Assembly (NCBI RefSeq): GCF_954871325.1
Contig: NC_088776.1
Span: forward strand, 29,126,508 to 29,190,507
Source: Gordionus sp. m RMFG-2023
Taxonomy: Eukaryota > Nematomorpha > Gordioida > Chordodea > Parachordodidae
Direction: 5' to 3'
DNA: 64,000 bases
Shown: positions 34,457-46,923 of the stretch, piece by piece
How the letters are laid out: the number at the start of each line of letters is the position of its first letter
Position numbering within the stretch: the first letter of the stretch is position 1
Translations under genes and position numbers: made by a program
Notes under the pieces: generated by a model
What the model was told of the DNA's origin: nothing
What the model saw: only the letters and a program-made list of their open reading frames with translations
Databases searched by the model: none

Positions 34457-36214
34457 GTCAATTCGGTGCTGAAAATTTGGCGCAGCGTCAATTCTAATGA
34501 CAATTCGGCTCAGCGTCAATTCGGCGCGTAGATGATACAGTTGCAATTTATTATAAATTAATTAGTATAAAATATAAGAGTGATTAAATATAAGTCATTT
34601 TGAATGTTGGTTCTATTAATTATGTCTTTATATTTTTTTTTTATAAAAATTTCAATTTTATTTATTATTTGTGTAATATCAATAAAAAATTTAATAATAT
34701 CAAAAATAATTAATAACCAATATTTATACCGATTTCTTTGGTGAACCAATTTACCACATTATAAGGTATGTTGATTAGTAGCCAATATTATGTAAGCCTG
34801 AAGAGTTTGCACCTCTATCTCAAATCTTACATATTTTGGCTAAAATTGTAATCGACCGTTAAAATAGATAAAAATTGGCCGTTTAACTAATGTTGATTAA
34901 AAGAATATTCAAATTAAGACTGACTCATTTTTTTAGATTTATTAAAAATCCTTAAAATAATTCTATTAATCATTTTAAAAAATATATTATGTTTAGGCTA
35001 CTTTTTTCTATTATAAAACAATCAAAAAAGAATTAACACACAATTTTTTATTTATTTATAAATTGACTATTAAAATATAAATATACTATATTAAACATGC
35101 TAAAAATATGTTTAAAAGAACATTTAAAAAATAGATAGTATTAATTTGTTTGTAAATAAAAATTATATGCGATCCCTCTTAAATAATCACTAATCGGGCG
35201 ATTTACATAGTCAGATACAATTAATATAATATTTTCAGCTGTATCCCGATACACCTTTCCTGTTCTCAGGGGTTGTGTACCAGAAATATATTGTTCAGTT
35301 TTTGCTTCGGTTAACGATTGTTCTAAACGTACAGCATCTAAAAATATCCAAATAGCAGGAAGGTGCGATGATAGCAGAGATGAGAATGCGCTGTGTCAGC
35401 TTTTAGCAAATAATTGCAATGTAAATTATAAAAAATGATTGTGTAATATTGATTAAAAAGATAAGAAATTTTAAAAAAATTACCTGCAACTGCATTATTT
35501 ATTTTTAGGATTTCCTCCAATGTAGCAGCCTATTGATTCCAAAGGGGAATTGGAAACCTTGGCTTGTCTATCTCCATTACGAAAAATTGTACCAATCTAA
35601 TTTGCTTCTTTATATGCAATAAACTTATCTAAGACTCTTTCATTGTCTTGATAAGATGGAGTTTGTAAAAGTCCACAAAAGGCATCAACTACGTTATCCA
35701 CGGGAACAAATGCAAGATAGAGCATTTGTCTAATTTTATTGACCACTCATTTCATGCATCTCTATCTAAAGTACTGTCTCCAAATCGCTTGGGTCATATG
35801 ATAAAACACCCACTTATAGTTATTGATGGAAATGAATGAGTAGAGGCATTTATTTCCGCCTGCTCAAAAATCGATCATTACCGATTTCGAATTTAGATTA
35901 TTTTGTAATCTTTTTGTCTCATCCAAGACCCTTATATAAGTAATCTGGGGTTTTCGTTAATAGCGCAATATTACACATTTAGTTAATAAAAATGAGTTTT
36001 TATAAAAAAAATATGAAGAAATAATTAATAGGACCAACATTCAAAATAACTTCTATTTAATCATCCTTATTTTTTAACTAATAAATTTATAATAAATTAC
36101 TACTGTATTAGATAGGGGCCGAATTGACGCCACGCTGAATTGACGCTGAGCCCAAATTGACGTTGCTGACGCCGCGCCGAATTTTCAGCACCAAATTTTC
36201 CACGCCGAATTGAC
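34457..36214 (-). mobile_element. Mutator-like element (MULE) with long inverted ends
   Basis: The inverted ends begin GTCAATTCGG, carry repeated GTCAATTCGGC-type units, and extend inward for about 200 bp (34457-34640 against 36000-36214, sharing TTTTGAATGTTGGT). The flanks TGGTATCAT and TGGAATTAT are alike at seven of nine positions, consistent with an aged 9-bp duplication. The minus strand inside encodes broken MULE transposase. About 1.76 kb, so a shortened copy. Confidence 0.75.
35160..35850 (-). pseudogene. MULE transposase remnant
   Basis: From about 35800 downward the minus strand reads VFYHMTQAIWRQY, then after stops VNKIRQMLYLAFVPVDNVVD and AF. This corresponds to the FHFxQAxWR...LxALAFxPxxxVxxAF region of MULE transposases following the last catalytic residue. 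The piece 35345-35160 (EQSLTEAKTEQYISGTQ; VSDYVNRPISDYLRGIAYNF) fits the C-terminal end (YLRGIA). In-frame stops are present and the N-terminal half is absent. Confidence 0.7.
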
Positions 36215-36589
36215 GTGGAATTATATATACTTTGACGAATACTATTGGCAAATCGATTTTTAAAGTACCGCTAGCAATTTTTATTTACATAAAATATTTA
36301 TATTGTAGCAAATAACGTAAATTATTTTATAACTGCAAACATAGTTAACTTAACCGTTTTACAGAACATCTAATAAATTGATAGAGAATGAAATCACTCT
36401 ACCATTTATGATCTTGGTTTTATTTTTAGTTATGCAGGTTATACATTAAGCTACTATATTATTAATTTTTAATGATATTTTGAAAAAATTCTTATGCTTG
36501 TCAAATTACATTTAGAGGATGTTGATGTTTCTGCAGAATTTCTACGAAAATTTCTTATAAAGGTATTAATATAATATTAAAATGGGACC

Positions 36590-36850
36590 CAAAACGATAA
36601 CCGAATCATTATTTAGTATTGAACCTGAACAAACCACTAAAAGATTTTCCAGCCGAACCGTTTCGAACATGATCCTCTGCTTATAAAATAGTATGAATTG
36701 CTGAAAATTTATATTCGAATTATTTTAAAGATTTTTATCAAGCAACTTTGATTGATAAGTGTCAGTCACAATTCTTATAAACATCAGTATATTAACATTT
36801 TTAAAACATTTATTAAATATTTTAATGCCTAGAGAAAAATTTAATCCAAT
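36590..36850 (+). repeat. Fragment of the CAGGGATCCAAAC hAT family
   Basis: The block from about 36700 (TATATTCGAATTATTTTAAA, GATTGATAAGTGTCAGTCA, CTAGAGAAAAATTTAATCC) is clearly related to 62085-62235 inside the hAT at 61861-62641. GAACCTGAACAAACC and GCCGAACCG pieces near 36620-36660 resemble its subterminal repeats. The bounds are uncertain, and the right side abuts the pogo element. The stretch 36215-36590 has no recognisable content. Confidence 0.55.
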
Positions 36851-36853
36851 ATA

Positions 36854-39800
36854 GGGGAATTGTGCCATAAACGGCCATGGTTGATGACTGGCCACCACCC
36901 TTTAACTTTTTATCTATTTGATCGATTTCTCTCAAAATTGGTCAAAATGTGTATATTTATGTTATGTACCTTATCTAAGTTCATTTATTGAATAGAGCAA
37001 TCCAATAAAAAAATATTTCAAATAAACTCTTTTTAATACCTCTTTCTGGAAAAATCACCTTACACATTTTTTTGTTTTGTGAAAAAATTACTAATTTAAA
37101 TTACTGACATTTTATATAAATATTATCCAAAGGCATTTAGCATTATTCACACAAATAATTAGACTTTAAAAGCTTTATTTAATAGACATATAAAGGTGAT
37201 TAATAATAATAGACAGGTCTGACCAGGCATTGACTGGCCAGAATTCATACATTCATAATGAAAAGAATATTTGGTGCAAATTCAAGTGTTGAACAAATTA
37301 AAATAGCAATTGATGATCTAATCATTAATAAAAAATCAACATTATCAACAGCTACTAAATATAATATTCCAAGAACAACATTAAGAAGAGCAATGAATAA
37401 ATATAAAGAGACTTTACAATATCCTCATATGGAATGACAATCAAATAGGTTAATATTCACCAGAGCTCAGGAGGAGCTTTTAAAAGATTATATAATACAG
37501 GCTAGCAAATCTCATGGGTTTTGGCATAAAACAGGCATAATTTATATTATAAAGAATTTAATTATATATTAAATAAGAATATTAACTCATGATCTAGTAA
37601 AAAAATATGAATTAAAATTTCCTGAAAGTTTGACCCGTGATGGAATGGCAGGCATGGATTGGTTTAAAGGATTCAAACATAGACATCCTACATTATCCTT
37701 AAGAACTCCTGAAGCAACAAGTTTGGCTAGAGCTAGAGGCTTTAATCCCCACAGTGTCAAGATTTTTTTTGATAATTTAAAATGGATGAATATAAATTTG
37801 AACCACAAGACATATGGAACATTGATGAGACAGGAGTAACCACTGTCCAAGATCCTGGTAAAATTATTGCAGAGAAGGGCATAAAACAGGTAGGATTTTT
37901 AACCTCAGATGAAAGAGGATCCTTAGTGACCATTGCTATAGCTATAAATGCAATTGGAAATAGCATTCCTCCTTACTATTTCCTAGAATCCGATACAATG
38001 ATTGGTTTATCAGAGATGGCCCTATAGGTTTTTATATAGATTTATTATTTATATTTTACTTCATTCAGGTTGTATTGGTGCTGGAAATGGATCAGGGTAA
38101 ATGCAGGAAAATGAATTCCTGATATTTTTAACTCATTTTTGCAAACTAACAAAAGCATCCAAAACAAATAAAAATTTATTAATATTAGACAATCATTCTT
38201 CACATTGCTCACTGAGTTCAATAGATTTTTGCAGAGAAAATGGAATAATCATGCTAACCATACCACCACACTGCTCCCACAAGCTACAACCACTTGATAA
38301 AACAGTCTTTGGCACATTTAAAAATTTTTATAATAACAGCATTGATAATTGGATGAGAAACCATATAGGGAAATCATTTACTATATATGACATTCCATCA
38401 ATTATTACAATGGAGCTTCCTAAAGCTACAACCCCTAAAAATATTCAGAATGGATTTTTAGCCTGTGGGATATATCCCTACAACCCTGATGTATTCTCTG
38501 AAGATAGTTATTTAATATCTAATGATGATAATATGTCAGAATTATCCAATATTCCTTTGGCAGTGGAAAAATTACCTTATTGTGATCCTGAAAATGACTC
38601 AATAAATTCCACTCCTAGTCTTACCCTGAATTCATAGTGCGATCGCGATTTAGACGCTATATCGCTGCGATCGATCAGCTGATGAATCGCAGAAATGATG
38701 AGTTATATAACTTAACATCATGTAACCAGTCCAATAATAATTTTAATTCACAATTTATTCTACCACATCCAATATATAGTAATAATATTATCAAAATAGA
38801 CTACAGGAAAAAGAAATCAGAAATTTTGACCTCATCCACCATATAAAAAACATAAATTAACAAATATTAAAAAAAACAATAAAAAGAAAACTAAAGATGA
38901 GTGGCTTTGCATAATATGTAAGAAGGCATATTCAAAGAGCAAGAAAGGTGAAGAGTGGATTAAATGCATGAAATGTAAAGAATGGGCTCATCATACCTAA
39001 TGTACAAATAACAATGATTTATTTGTTTGTTATATATGTAAATAAAGATACTATAATTGTTTCATTTATAAATTAATAAAATGGTTATCATTAATGTTGT
39101 ATATCAATAATAATTGTTTAATTAAGTTTATTAAACATCATGAATGATTAAATTGTTGAAAAATCCTTTTAACATGTAAATAGTTAAGATAATAATTTAA
39201 AAAGTTATTAAATAGATAGTGATTAATTTTATATTGAATTAAGAATGTTTAACAAAATAATTAAGATATTAATTTATAAAATATATTAAATAGATGATGA
39301 TAAATTTAAATGTTAATACTAGTTAAATTAGATAATTAAATTTTAATTACCTAAATATGAAAAAATAGGTCTTTTACAAATATTCATGAAAGATAATTAA
39401 GATAATAATCTATAATAAATATATAGTGATTAATTTTATATTGAAATAAGAATGTTTGATTTAATTTATAAAATATCAAATGGATGTTGATAAATTTAGA
39501 TGTTAATACTAATTAAATTTGTGTATAATTAAATTTTTATATAGCTAAAAGATGAAGATATATATAAGATAGGTCTTTTGCAAGTATTTCATATTGTAAT
39601 GTTTCATATTAATAATAAAATTCTTAAATAATATATTATGGCCAGTCAACACATAGTATATGGCCAGTCAATACATACTAAGTTTTGACTGGCCAGAAAG
39701 ACAACTTTCACATAACATCAAGTTCATAAACTATTATAGATAGAGCTTTGATTCAAATTTTATTTTAAAGATTGAAAATTAGGCTACACATTGATATAAA

Positions 39801-39878
39801 ATTTATTTAGTTAAACCCAAATCTTAATGCCTTTTTTTCAAAAAAGCAAAAACATGGCCATTCATGGCACATTTCCCC
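36854..39878 (+). mobile_element. pogo/Tigger-type transposon
   Basis: The inverted ends GGGGAATTGTGCCAT and ATGGCACATTTCCCC are flanked by TA on both sides, as expected for Tc1/mariner-pogo. Subterminal GACTGGCC motifs occur near both ends (36885, 37232; 39641, 39663, 39695). It encodes a transposase with a pipsqueak-type helix-turn-helix, a DDE core and a C-terminal zinc finger. The 3.0-kb length suggests an originally autonomous copy, now disrupted. Confidence 0.85.
37258..39056 (+). pseudogene. pogo-type transposase with C-terminal PHD-like finger
   Basis: DNA-cutting transposase of the pogo/Tigger type. The first ATG at 37258 opens a helix-turn-helix (KKSTLSTATKYNIPRTTLRR). A central part reads GMAGMDWFKGFKHRHPTLSL. 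The first catalytic aspartate is in WNIDETGV (37815-37838), the second in LLILDNHSSH (about 38180) and the third in HKLQPLDKTVFG (about 38285). Far downstream, 38900-39056 encodes CIICKKAYS...CMKCKEWAHHT and FVCYICK, a PHD-like C4HC3 finger known from some invertebrate pogo transposases. In-frame stops (for example near 37435) and frame changes (near 37780 and 38030-38100) make it nonfunctional. A GATC-rich patch lies at 38638-38690. Confidence 0.8.
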
Positions 39879-39949
39879 TATACATTATTTACATATAGTA
39901 TTATGACTATAAATGACACCTATAATACAATTGTGGTAATTTGTTTGCG

Positions 39950-40200
39950 ATAATATTTTGTGGTAATATAGCAATAGCTATAATATTTTCGCTATGATGC
40001 ATTCACTGTTATAATGCACAATGCATTCTCTATAATATTTTTGCAATGATGCATTCACGATAATGCATTAGTGATAATGTTCTCGCGGTAATGCATTTGC
40101 TATAAAGTTCTCGATAATATTACACGTTATTGCAATTGTTATATATACGTATAAATAACTTTTCACGGCAAGAGACATTCGCGGTAAGGCGATAATGTTT
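39950..40200. repeat. Cluster of degenerate ATAATGCATTC-type motifs
   Basis: Within 250 bp the words GATGCATTCAC, ATAATGCA, AATGCATT, GATAATG and TAATATT recur many times with TTCTCG/TTCGCG interruptions. The spacing is irregular. This looks like a decayed short-unit satellite or the subterminal region of an unrecognised element. Confidence 0.5.
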
Positions 40201-41165
40201 TTCTCGCTAAATTTTTGCGGCATTGAACATGTAACCATAAAATTAGCCCGATTGCAAATAGTTTCAAAATTTTTTTTATTTGATGAGTATCTTTTTATTT
40301 AAAATTATTTATAAAAATGACAAATAAAATTAAAAAGCCTAAAATTAGAAATTGTATAATTAATTATGGATTTAAATATAACAATTGTGATTTTAATAAA
40401 TTCATTGAATATATTTTTAGGTTGCCATAATATAATTGAAAATGATATAATTTTAATCCATTGTGAAAATATTGAAAATAAAGAAATCTTATTTCCTTTT
40501 TCTATTAAATTTCGTTTTTCGTTAAGCAAAAAAATCAGATATTTCATTATGTTTAATATTTTTATTTAAGAACAATTATTAAAAAAAATAACGAAAAACA
40601 CAAATATATTTAGAAATTTTTTTTATTTCCAAGTATAAGTTATCAATATTATATTCTCATAATATATCATTTGAAATCAATATACAGTATAAATATCAGA
40701 GACCTGCAGGCCCGGCCCGGGCCGGGCCGTAGTTTAAATTTTTTAAATATACCCGGGCCGGGCCTAAAAAAATTTTTTTAAAATATATCCGGGCCGGGCC
40801 TAAGATTGTTAAACCCGGGCCGGGCCGGGCCTTAATATTTTTTATAAAAATTTTTACATTATGAGTTAATGGTTATAAGATTATATTATATTATAGTTAT
40901 GATTAATATAATATTGGGTGATGGTTAACACACCTAATACCCACAGATCGATCTAATTATTAATTTCCTGCAAATTTATTCAAAGTATTAATATATTTTT
41001 TTATAATTCATATCTAAATTTTTACAACATATTTTACCAAAACAATCAAATAAAGGAATATCTTAAATACGCCCCAATATTCAAGTATTAATAATATATT
41101 TTTTATAATTCATTCATATCTAAATTTTTAGAATATTTACCAAAACAATCAAATAAAGGAATATC

Positions 41166-41426
41166 ATGGCACAAAATACTAATGATATAATTAATAAAAT
41201 TAAAAATAATATTTATTCTTTTAGAAATACAAATAATAATTTAAAATCTGAAATATGGGTTAAATTTAACATCATCATAGATGAAAATAAAAAAAACATT
41301 GGCTACGTACAATGTAAGAATTGTTCAAGTATATTATCTTATAATTATAAACATGGTACATCACATCTAAAAAGACATAAATGTGATGGTAAATCCATGA
41401 AAATTAATATTTTTTTTTACACCTGA
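41166..41426 (+). pseudogene. hAT transposase N-terminus with BED zinc finger
   Basis: An 86-codon frame starting MAQNTNDIINKIKNNIYSF, then SEIWVKFNII and VQCKNCSSILSYNYKHGTSH followed by LKRHKC. W-x-x-F plus C-x2-C...H-x3-H is the BED finger that binds transposon ends in many hAT proteins. The ATG follows the shared 5' region of the family, so this is likely the true start. It ends soon after the finger. The catalytic core is absent. Confidence 0.8.
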
Positions 41427-41570
41427 AAAACCAACCTATAAATGTAATATAAAATATTTAAAAATTATAAAATAAATTATATTAATATTGTGCAATTAGA
41501 TTATATTTTCAAAATACTATTTATTATACATGCATTTTTTTAAATAGCGATTTATTTTTATTTTATAAAT

Positions 41571-41662
41571 TAAATAGTAAATTAAATAGTAAATTAAATA
41601 GTAAATTAAATAGTAAATTAAATAGTAAATTAAATAGTAAATTAAATAGTAAATTAAATACA
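41571..41662. repeat. 12-bp tandem repeat
   Basis: TTAAATAGTAAA is repeated about seven and a half times without change inside hAT copy 2. It is absent from copy 1, so it expanded after the two copies separated or was part of the region that copy 1 lost. Confidence 0.9.
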
Positions 41663-42809
41663 ATATATTATATTCTCAAAATATTTTCCATTTTTATAAA
41701 TTAAATATTAGTTTTATTTTTTTTAAATGCAATATAAAATATAGTATATGCTCAAAATATTATTACCATTTTTATGAATATTAGTTTTATTTTTATAAAT
41801 GCAAAAAATATAGTATATGCTCAAAATATCCATTTTTATAAATAACAGTTTTATAATTTTTATAAATTCAATATAATATTCTCAAAATATTAGCTTTTTT
41901 CATGTATTTTTTAAATAATAAGCGATAATACTCGCTGAAAAATATGGTAAAATACCTCATAGGTGAATTTTTGTATATACCAGGTCGAATATAATTTTAA
42001 AAAATTCCGAGTCGGGCCTGAAATTTTTAAATTCGGGCCGGGCCCTAAAAAATTTTTTTTTAATTTATCCGGGCCGGGCCTTAAATCTTTAAATCCGGGC
42101 CGGGCCGGGCCGTAAAAATTTTTTTTTAAAAATATCCGGGCCGGGCCTAAAAAATTTAAAACCGGGCCGGGCCGTGCAAATGGTGCCTCTGCAGGTCTCT
42201 GATAAATATTCATTATTTATTTCATATAAATTTTTTATCTCATTTTACGATTATAATTTATTCAATATTTATTTCATATAAATTTTTTTTCTCATTTTAC
42301 GATTATAATTTATTCTAATTTTTAATTATGTAAGCTTTTTATTTCATCTACCTTTTGGAGCTTTCGCAGCTTACTTTGGCCAGATAAATTAAAGGATACT
42401 CCCATTTTTTATTTATATATTATATATTTTCAAACTAATTTATTTGCTACATATCTCGTTTTTATATTAACTCGCTAATTTTACCTATAACATACTTAAA
42501 TAACGGTTGTCCTTATCAACAAAAGTTATTAGAGAATCTCTTCTCTTGGATTTTATTTATCTAAAATTTTAGCTTCTCTTTTCTACGTTTGCTCCTAAAA
42601 TTAGCTTTCTCTAAGTGGTTTCTGAGTATTTTATCATTTTTTTGTTTTAATGATCAGATTTCCTGTAGATAAATTTTATTATCTCAAATATTTGTTTTAT
42701 TTTATTTATTTTTTTTAAATATAAAATATTTTATTAATTTAATTTTTCAATTTTAAATATTCAAAACTTTTAAAATAAAGAATATAAACTAAAATATTCT
42801 TAAAAAAAT

Positions 42810-44580
42810 GGTGGGGGGATTAAAAAATCATAGAGCTGAGGATGGAGATTAGATCTAATCTCAAGGGATATTCTTTGTTTGAGTTATAAATTTTATCTAG
42901 GATCTAAAGTGATTGTTGGTAACTTTTTACCTAAAAGTTGTTATAAATGGATATTATGGCGAATCAGTCAATTTTTTTCATATAATATTTTAAAATTGAG
43001 TTATATTTCTATATATATTAGCATACTCCACAGGGGGGAGGGCAAGAGACCCCCACCTATGTGCCTAAAAATCTGGATGCCTAAATTATTTTTAAATATT
43101 TGCTGATTCCTACATCTTATCTCATATATATTCTAATTTATATTTATTTATCACATTCACAGGAGAAATAAATACGCTACTAATTTATTCCATGAATTTT
43201 ATATCAATTTCAAATTTACCTTGAAGTTATATTTAGCTATCATTGCTTCCCACCAAATAATTTATAACTTTTTTACTGCAAAACTAAATAAAATATTTCA
43301 AACAAATATCATCGATTGGATTGAGACTAATAAAATAGCTGAAAGCATTATAATGAAAGCATTATATAAGGATTCAGGGAAAATGTAAATGAACATAGGT
43401 CTACTAATTTACTATTTGTCTGCCTCGACTCCTAGCAAGTCAAGTCCATCGTTTCAAAATTAGTATAGATAATCTTTCTCTGATACTTTGCTAATGCAAA
43501 TGGATGGAAGATTTTTGATTAATCAGCCAGCACTTACAAATCTGTAAATATAATTACCACAATCCTACCCAATCTATTTCAAATCTTGATAAAGAAAAAA
43601 TTAAATATTTGTCAGATTTTTATAGTGATGATGTAATCCTAAGATGCATTATTAGCTGAATGTAAATAATAAAAGTTAACTATGCCTGATAAAGTTTCAA
43701 AAAATGCTATTTCCTTCTTTAATAAGAATAAAAACATACATGAAAGGAGTAATGTTGGATGGCTAGATTTGAGCAGATTATTAAAAACAACTCAATATTT
43801 TAACGAAAAATATTGCTTAAACTTTGAGATTTCGCTAATAGATTTCCAAACCTTTTGCAAACTTTTTAGGCTTGCGTAAAATTTAACACCAAGCACTAAA
43901 AAAATCCTCAAAAAATGAGCTCAATCCCAAAGAAGATTGAATTTCAGATAATAAATCTATAATATGCTTATTAATTATATTTTTCCTCATTTTTTAATAC
44001 ACTATATATTTTTATGAATATTTTGTAAGTTATAAACAAGCAAGAATTCTTAGAAAATTTTTGAGCATTTTAATCTAAATTTCCAACATTTATTGATATA
44101 TAATCTAAATTTATATATCAAATTTTGAAAAGTTTATTTTTTTATAAAGTTCCTTTTGGAGCATTTATTTTATAATTCATGGTCCTATTATATTATTTTT
44201 TAAGTTGTAGAAAATTTTGCCGTTGGCCTTTGAGTCTTTTATCATTTATAAAAAAAATCTAAGGAACTTATATAAATTATATTAAGTTCATGACAAAATT
44301 GTCTTATTTATAGAGTGGGTATTCTAAAATGATGGAATACATTTCCAGTAATTTAACTTTTTAAAAAAATTGATTCAAAGTTGAAATAATAACGCATTGC
44401 CCGGGAAAAACACATTGATGCTAACATATGCATTTAATATTTTATCCTTAATATATATTTGAATTTGTCTATTAGAAATCGTCAATATTATATAGTCATT
44501 TTGAAACTTATAACTCCTAGAAATTTTTTTTTCAAACCCCCCCCCCCCTCCTTCCAACAAATTCCCTGCGTGCATGCCTG
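42810..44580 (+). mobile_element. Decayed ZMYM1-like hAT element
   Basis: The right end has a C-run followed by TTCCCTGCGTGCATGCCTGG, an inverted G-rich hAT-type terminus. Near the left, GTGGGGGGATT and TAGAGCTGAGGATGGAGA recur at 51590-51655, so the two regions share a family. The central part 43200-43990 matches 14240-15000. Short open frames (43682-43879) are remnants. A second G-rich block sits at 43030-43060. No target duplication was found. Confidence 0.45.
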
Positions 44581-45130
44581 GTAACTGCTTTATGGATAAG
44601 TATGTTTTTATATGTGCAATTCATAACATATAGGAATATCATGTCATATTCTTATTAAAGATGCAATATATTTAGCCCATCGTTTTAGACTTGTTTATGT
44701 CCAAAATATAAGAAAAATAATTAAAAAATATAATAAGAATAAGCCATTAAAGGGAATAAAAGGAGTATGAGAAGCGAAGCCCCCAGAAAATGATGCCGTT
44801 AAATTGCGCAAGAAGTAGCAGCATCGCCAATTTTCCACCGAATGGGGTGATTTTTAAGAAAACATTTTAAACAGTAGGCGTGTTAGATATAATTTCTAGA
44901 TGATGTGCGGACGAATAAAAACATATTTTAAACCCATTTCCTAAATAGTGGTACCTTAAATTATTTTATTTAAAAAAACTCCTTTCTAAGTATATGTTCA
45001 AATGAATAGATCCAGTTCAACATTTAAATATAACAGATAGGCAGAATAAGTTGTAATAGAGAATAATATTGTACCCATGACACAATTTTTGGGAAAATTT
45101 TAAATATATTTTTATAATAAAGAAGAATAT
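44581..45130. other. Unassigned interval
   Basis: AT-rich apart from 44760-44870, which is less AT-rich (GAGAAGCGAAGCCCCCAG, GATGCCGTTAAATTGCGC). No known protein or RNA was recognised in either strand of that patch. Confidence 0.3.
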
Positions 45131-45138
45131 TAGCTATT

Positions 45139-45225
45139 TTAGCAACTAATGATTCTTCCGAGCAAGACCTTAGCATTGCTGGAAGATTTATGGAACAAAG
45201 GAGATTTGTTCGAATCCAGTAAACA
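45139..45225 (+). pseudogene. hAT dimerisation-domain remnant
   Basis: Reads LATNDSSEQDLSIAGRFMEQ then RRFVRIQ and a stop. This fits the hAT pattern SSERxxSIAGRFxEQRR with changes. Only this short piece survives in recognisable form. Confidence 0.6.
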
Positions 45226-46084
45226 TGGACGTAACTTATTTTTAAATTGAAGTTATTATAATATCAGAGTCGAATTATATTTTGTTATCTTATAATTTAT
45301 CATAAATATTTTTCCTTATTTTTGATTTGATGAAATGGAAATTCATCACTTATATTTTTCACTAGGAATTTACAGAGACGGTCACTTATAAAAATTTTGA
45401 GTGTGCTAAAAAATTTTAAAATATATTTAAAACTTGAAAAAAAACTTAATAGATTTTAATTAATTGTAAAAAAATAGCAAAAAAGCTTGCAAAATTTTAT
45501 ACAGAAAATTTTATTTTTTATTTCCCTTGAAGTTTAATATAAATGATATTTAAAAGGTAAAATGGGTTTCTTCCTATTTGATTTATAAAGTTCTTTTGCT
45601 TCTTCTTTACTAGTATTTAAAAGTAATATTATTTAGTCTTTACTCTTATCTAGAACGTAAATAAGATTTAAGAACTGTTATTCCTGAAAACGATCGTGCT
45701 TTACAAGGATTGTTAATAGCATTTTAATAAATTTTATATTCTGAAAAAATCAAAATAATTTCTTTCTTACTTTGTTATTTTAATACAGTTCTCAATGTAA
45801 ATTTTTCCAATTTTGAGTATTTTAAAAACGTATCTCTATAAAGAATCAGACCATCTATTCTAAAATTATATCCATAGAATAGTGAAATATGATTTCCATC
45901 AAGTTTTTGAAACATAAATTGCTCCATTTAAATGATATTACTGGTTTTTTGAAACGATTTTTTATACTTGCCATTGTATGATAATGCTTCATAAAAATTT
46001 GTCTAAAAATATTTACCCGAACCCGACCTGCCAATATTTGATTTTTTTTTAGTCCGACCCGAATCTGATTAAAATTTTGTCAGG

Positions 46085-46205
46085 CTTAAAACGAGCTCTC
46101 CTATCTCTTCAATGGTCCTACCAACTGCTGAAAATACTTTTTCACTGCTAGCAGCGGAGGAGGCAGGGATAGCCTGGAATTTAAGAGCCAAAACACTTAA
46201 AGTGG
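46085..46205 (-). pseudogene. hAT dimerisation-domain remnant, minus strand
   Basis: The minus strand reads LKFQAIPASSAASSEKVFSA followed by VGRTIEE, then diverges. It is another copy of the hAT C-terminal motif, from a different family than the neighbour at 45139. CCCGAACCCGACC blocks at 46015-46080 look like its subterminal repeats. The interval 46206-46890 has no other recognisable content. Confidence 0.7.
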
Positions 46206-46923
46206 GAAAGTTGTTTTGGTAAATCTTCCACCGATTTAAGATGTTGTTATCTTCAATATGTAATTTTGGGCATTTTTAAAGTTCATCGACTTATCCTTAG
46301 AATCAGAAATCGAATTGTCAGCCTCCCATAAACTGAAATCCAAAAACGATGCCACTGGATTTACTTTAGATAGAAAATATTGAAATTTTCAAAAAATCTA
46401 TAATAATAGTATTATTTTAAAAAATATTTGTCCAATGATAATCATCATAGCAATTTTAAGTCAATAATAATTCTATCATGTGATTTACAAATTATATATT
46501 TTATTTTTAATGGCTATGATTTTATATACTCAACCAAAGATGCCTTATCAGAAGATGTTAAGATATTATAATTTATGTTACAGATGATTTTCTATTAATA
46601 AATATTTCATATTGAACAAAATGATATGAAATTAATGATTTTGCTTTATGAGTATATTGAAAAATTTTACAAAATATGAGAAAATGATATTGAAAATAAT
46701 AATTTTGTCATTCATATGCTAATTTTTCTTCCTACTGCAAAAAATGACAAGTTAGGTGTAGGTGAAATATTCATTTTTCAAAAGTATAATTTTTAACAAA
46801 TTTTATTAAATAAATAAAATCTCAAAACTCTGGAGGTTGTTCAAGGAGTGCTTTGTGCCTTCCATTTAATAAATATTAGCATTTTATATAATTATATATC
46901 TTTTTTTTCTTTTTTTTTTCTCT

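Larger units (their letters stand above)
40697..42201 (+). mobile_element. hAT element, CAGAGACCTGC family, copy 2
   Basis: Ends identical in type to copy 1 (CAGAGACCTGCAGGCCCGGC...CTGCAGGTCTCTG) with a perfect 8-bp duplication ATAAATAT (40689-40696 and 42202-42209). The first ~460 bp and last ~260 bp match copy 1, including the dense CCGGGC repeats. This copy keeps only the start of the transposase (BED finger) and has an AT-rich, partly satellite-like middle. A non-autonomous deletion derivative. Confidence 0.9.

Noticed and set aside
41911-42213. 100-codon minus-strand frame rich in RPAR/GPGP (and 31603-31785)
   Set aside because: It is a read-through of the CCGGGC subterminal repeats at the hAT right end and has no gene character.
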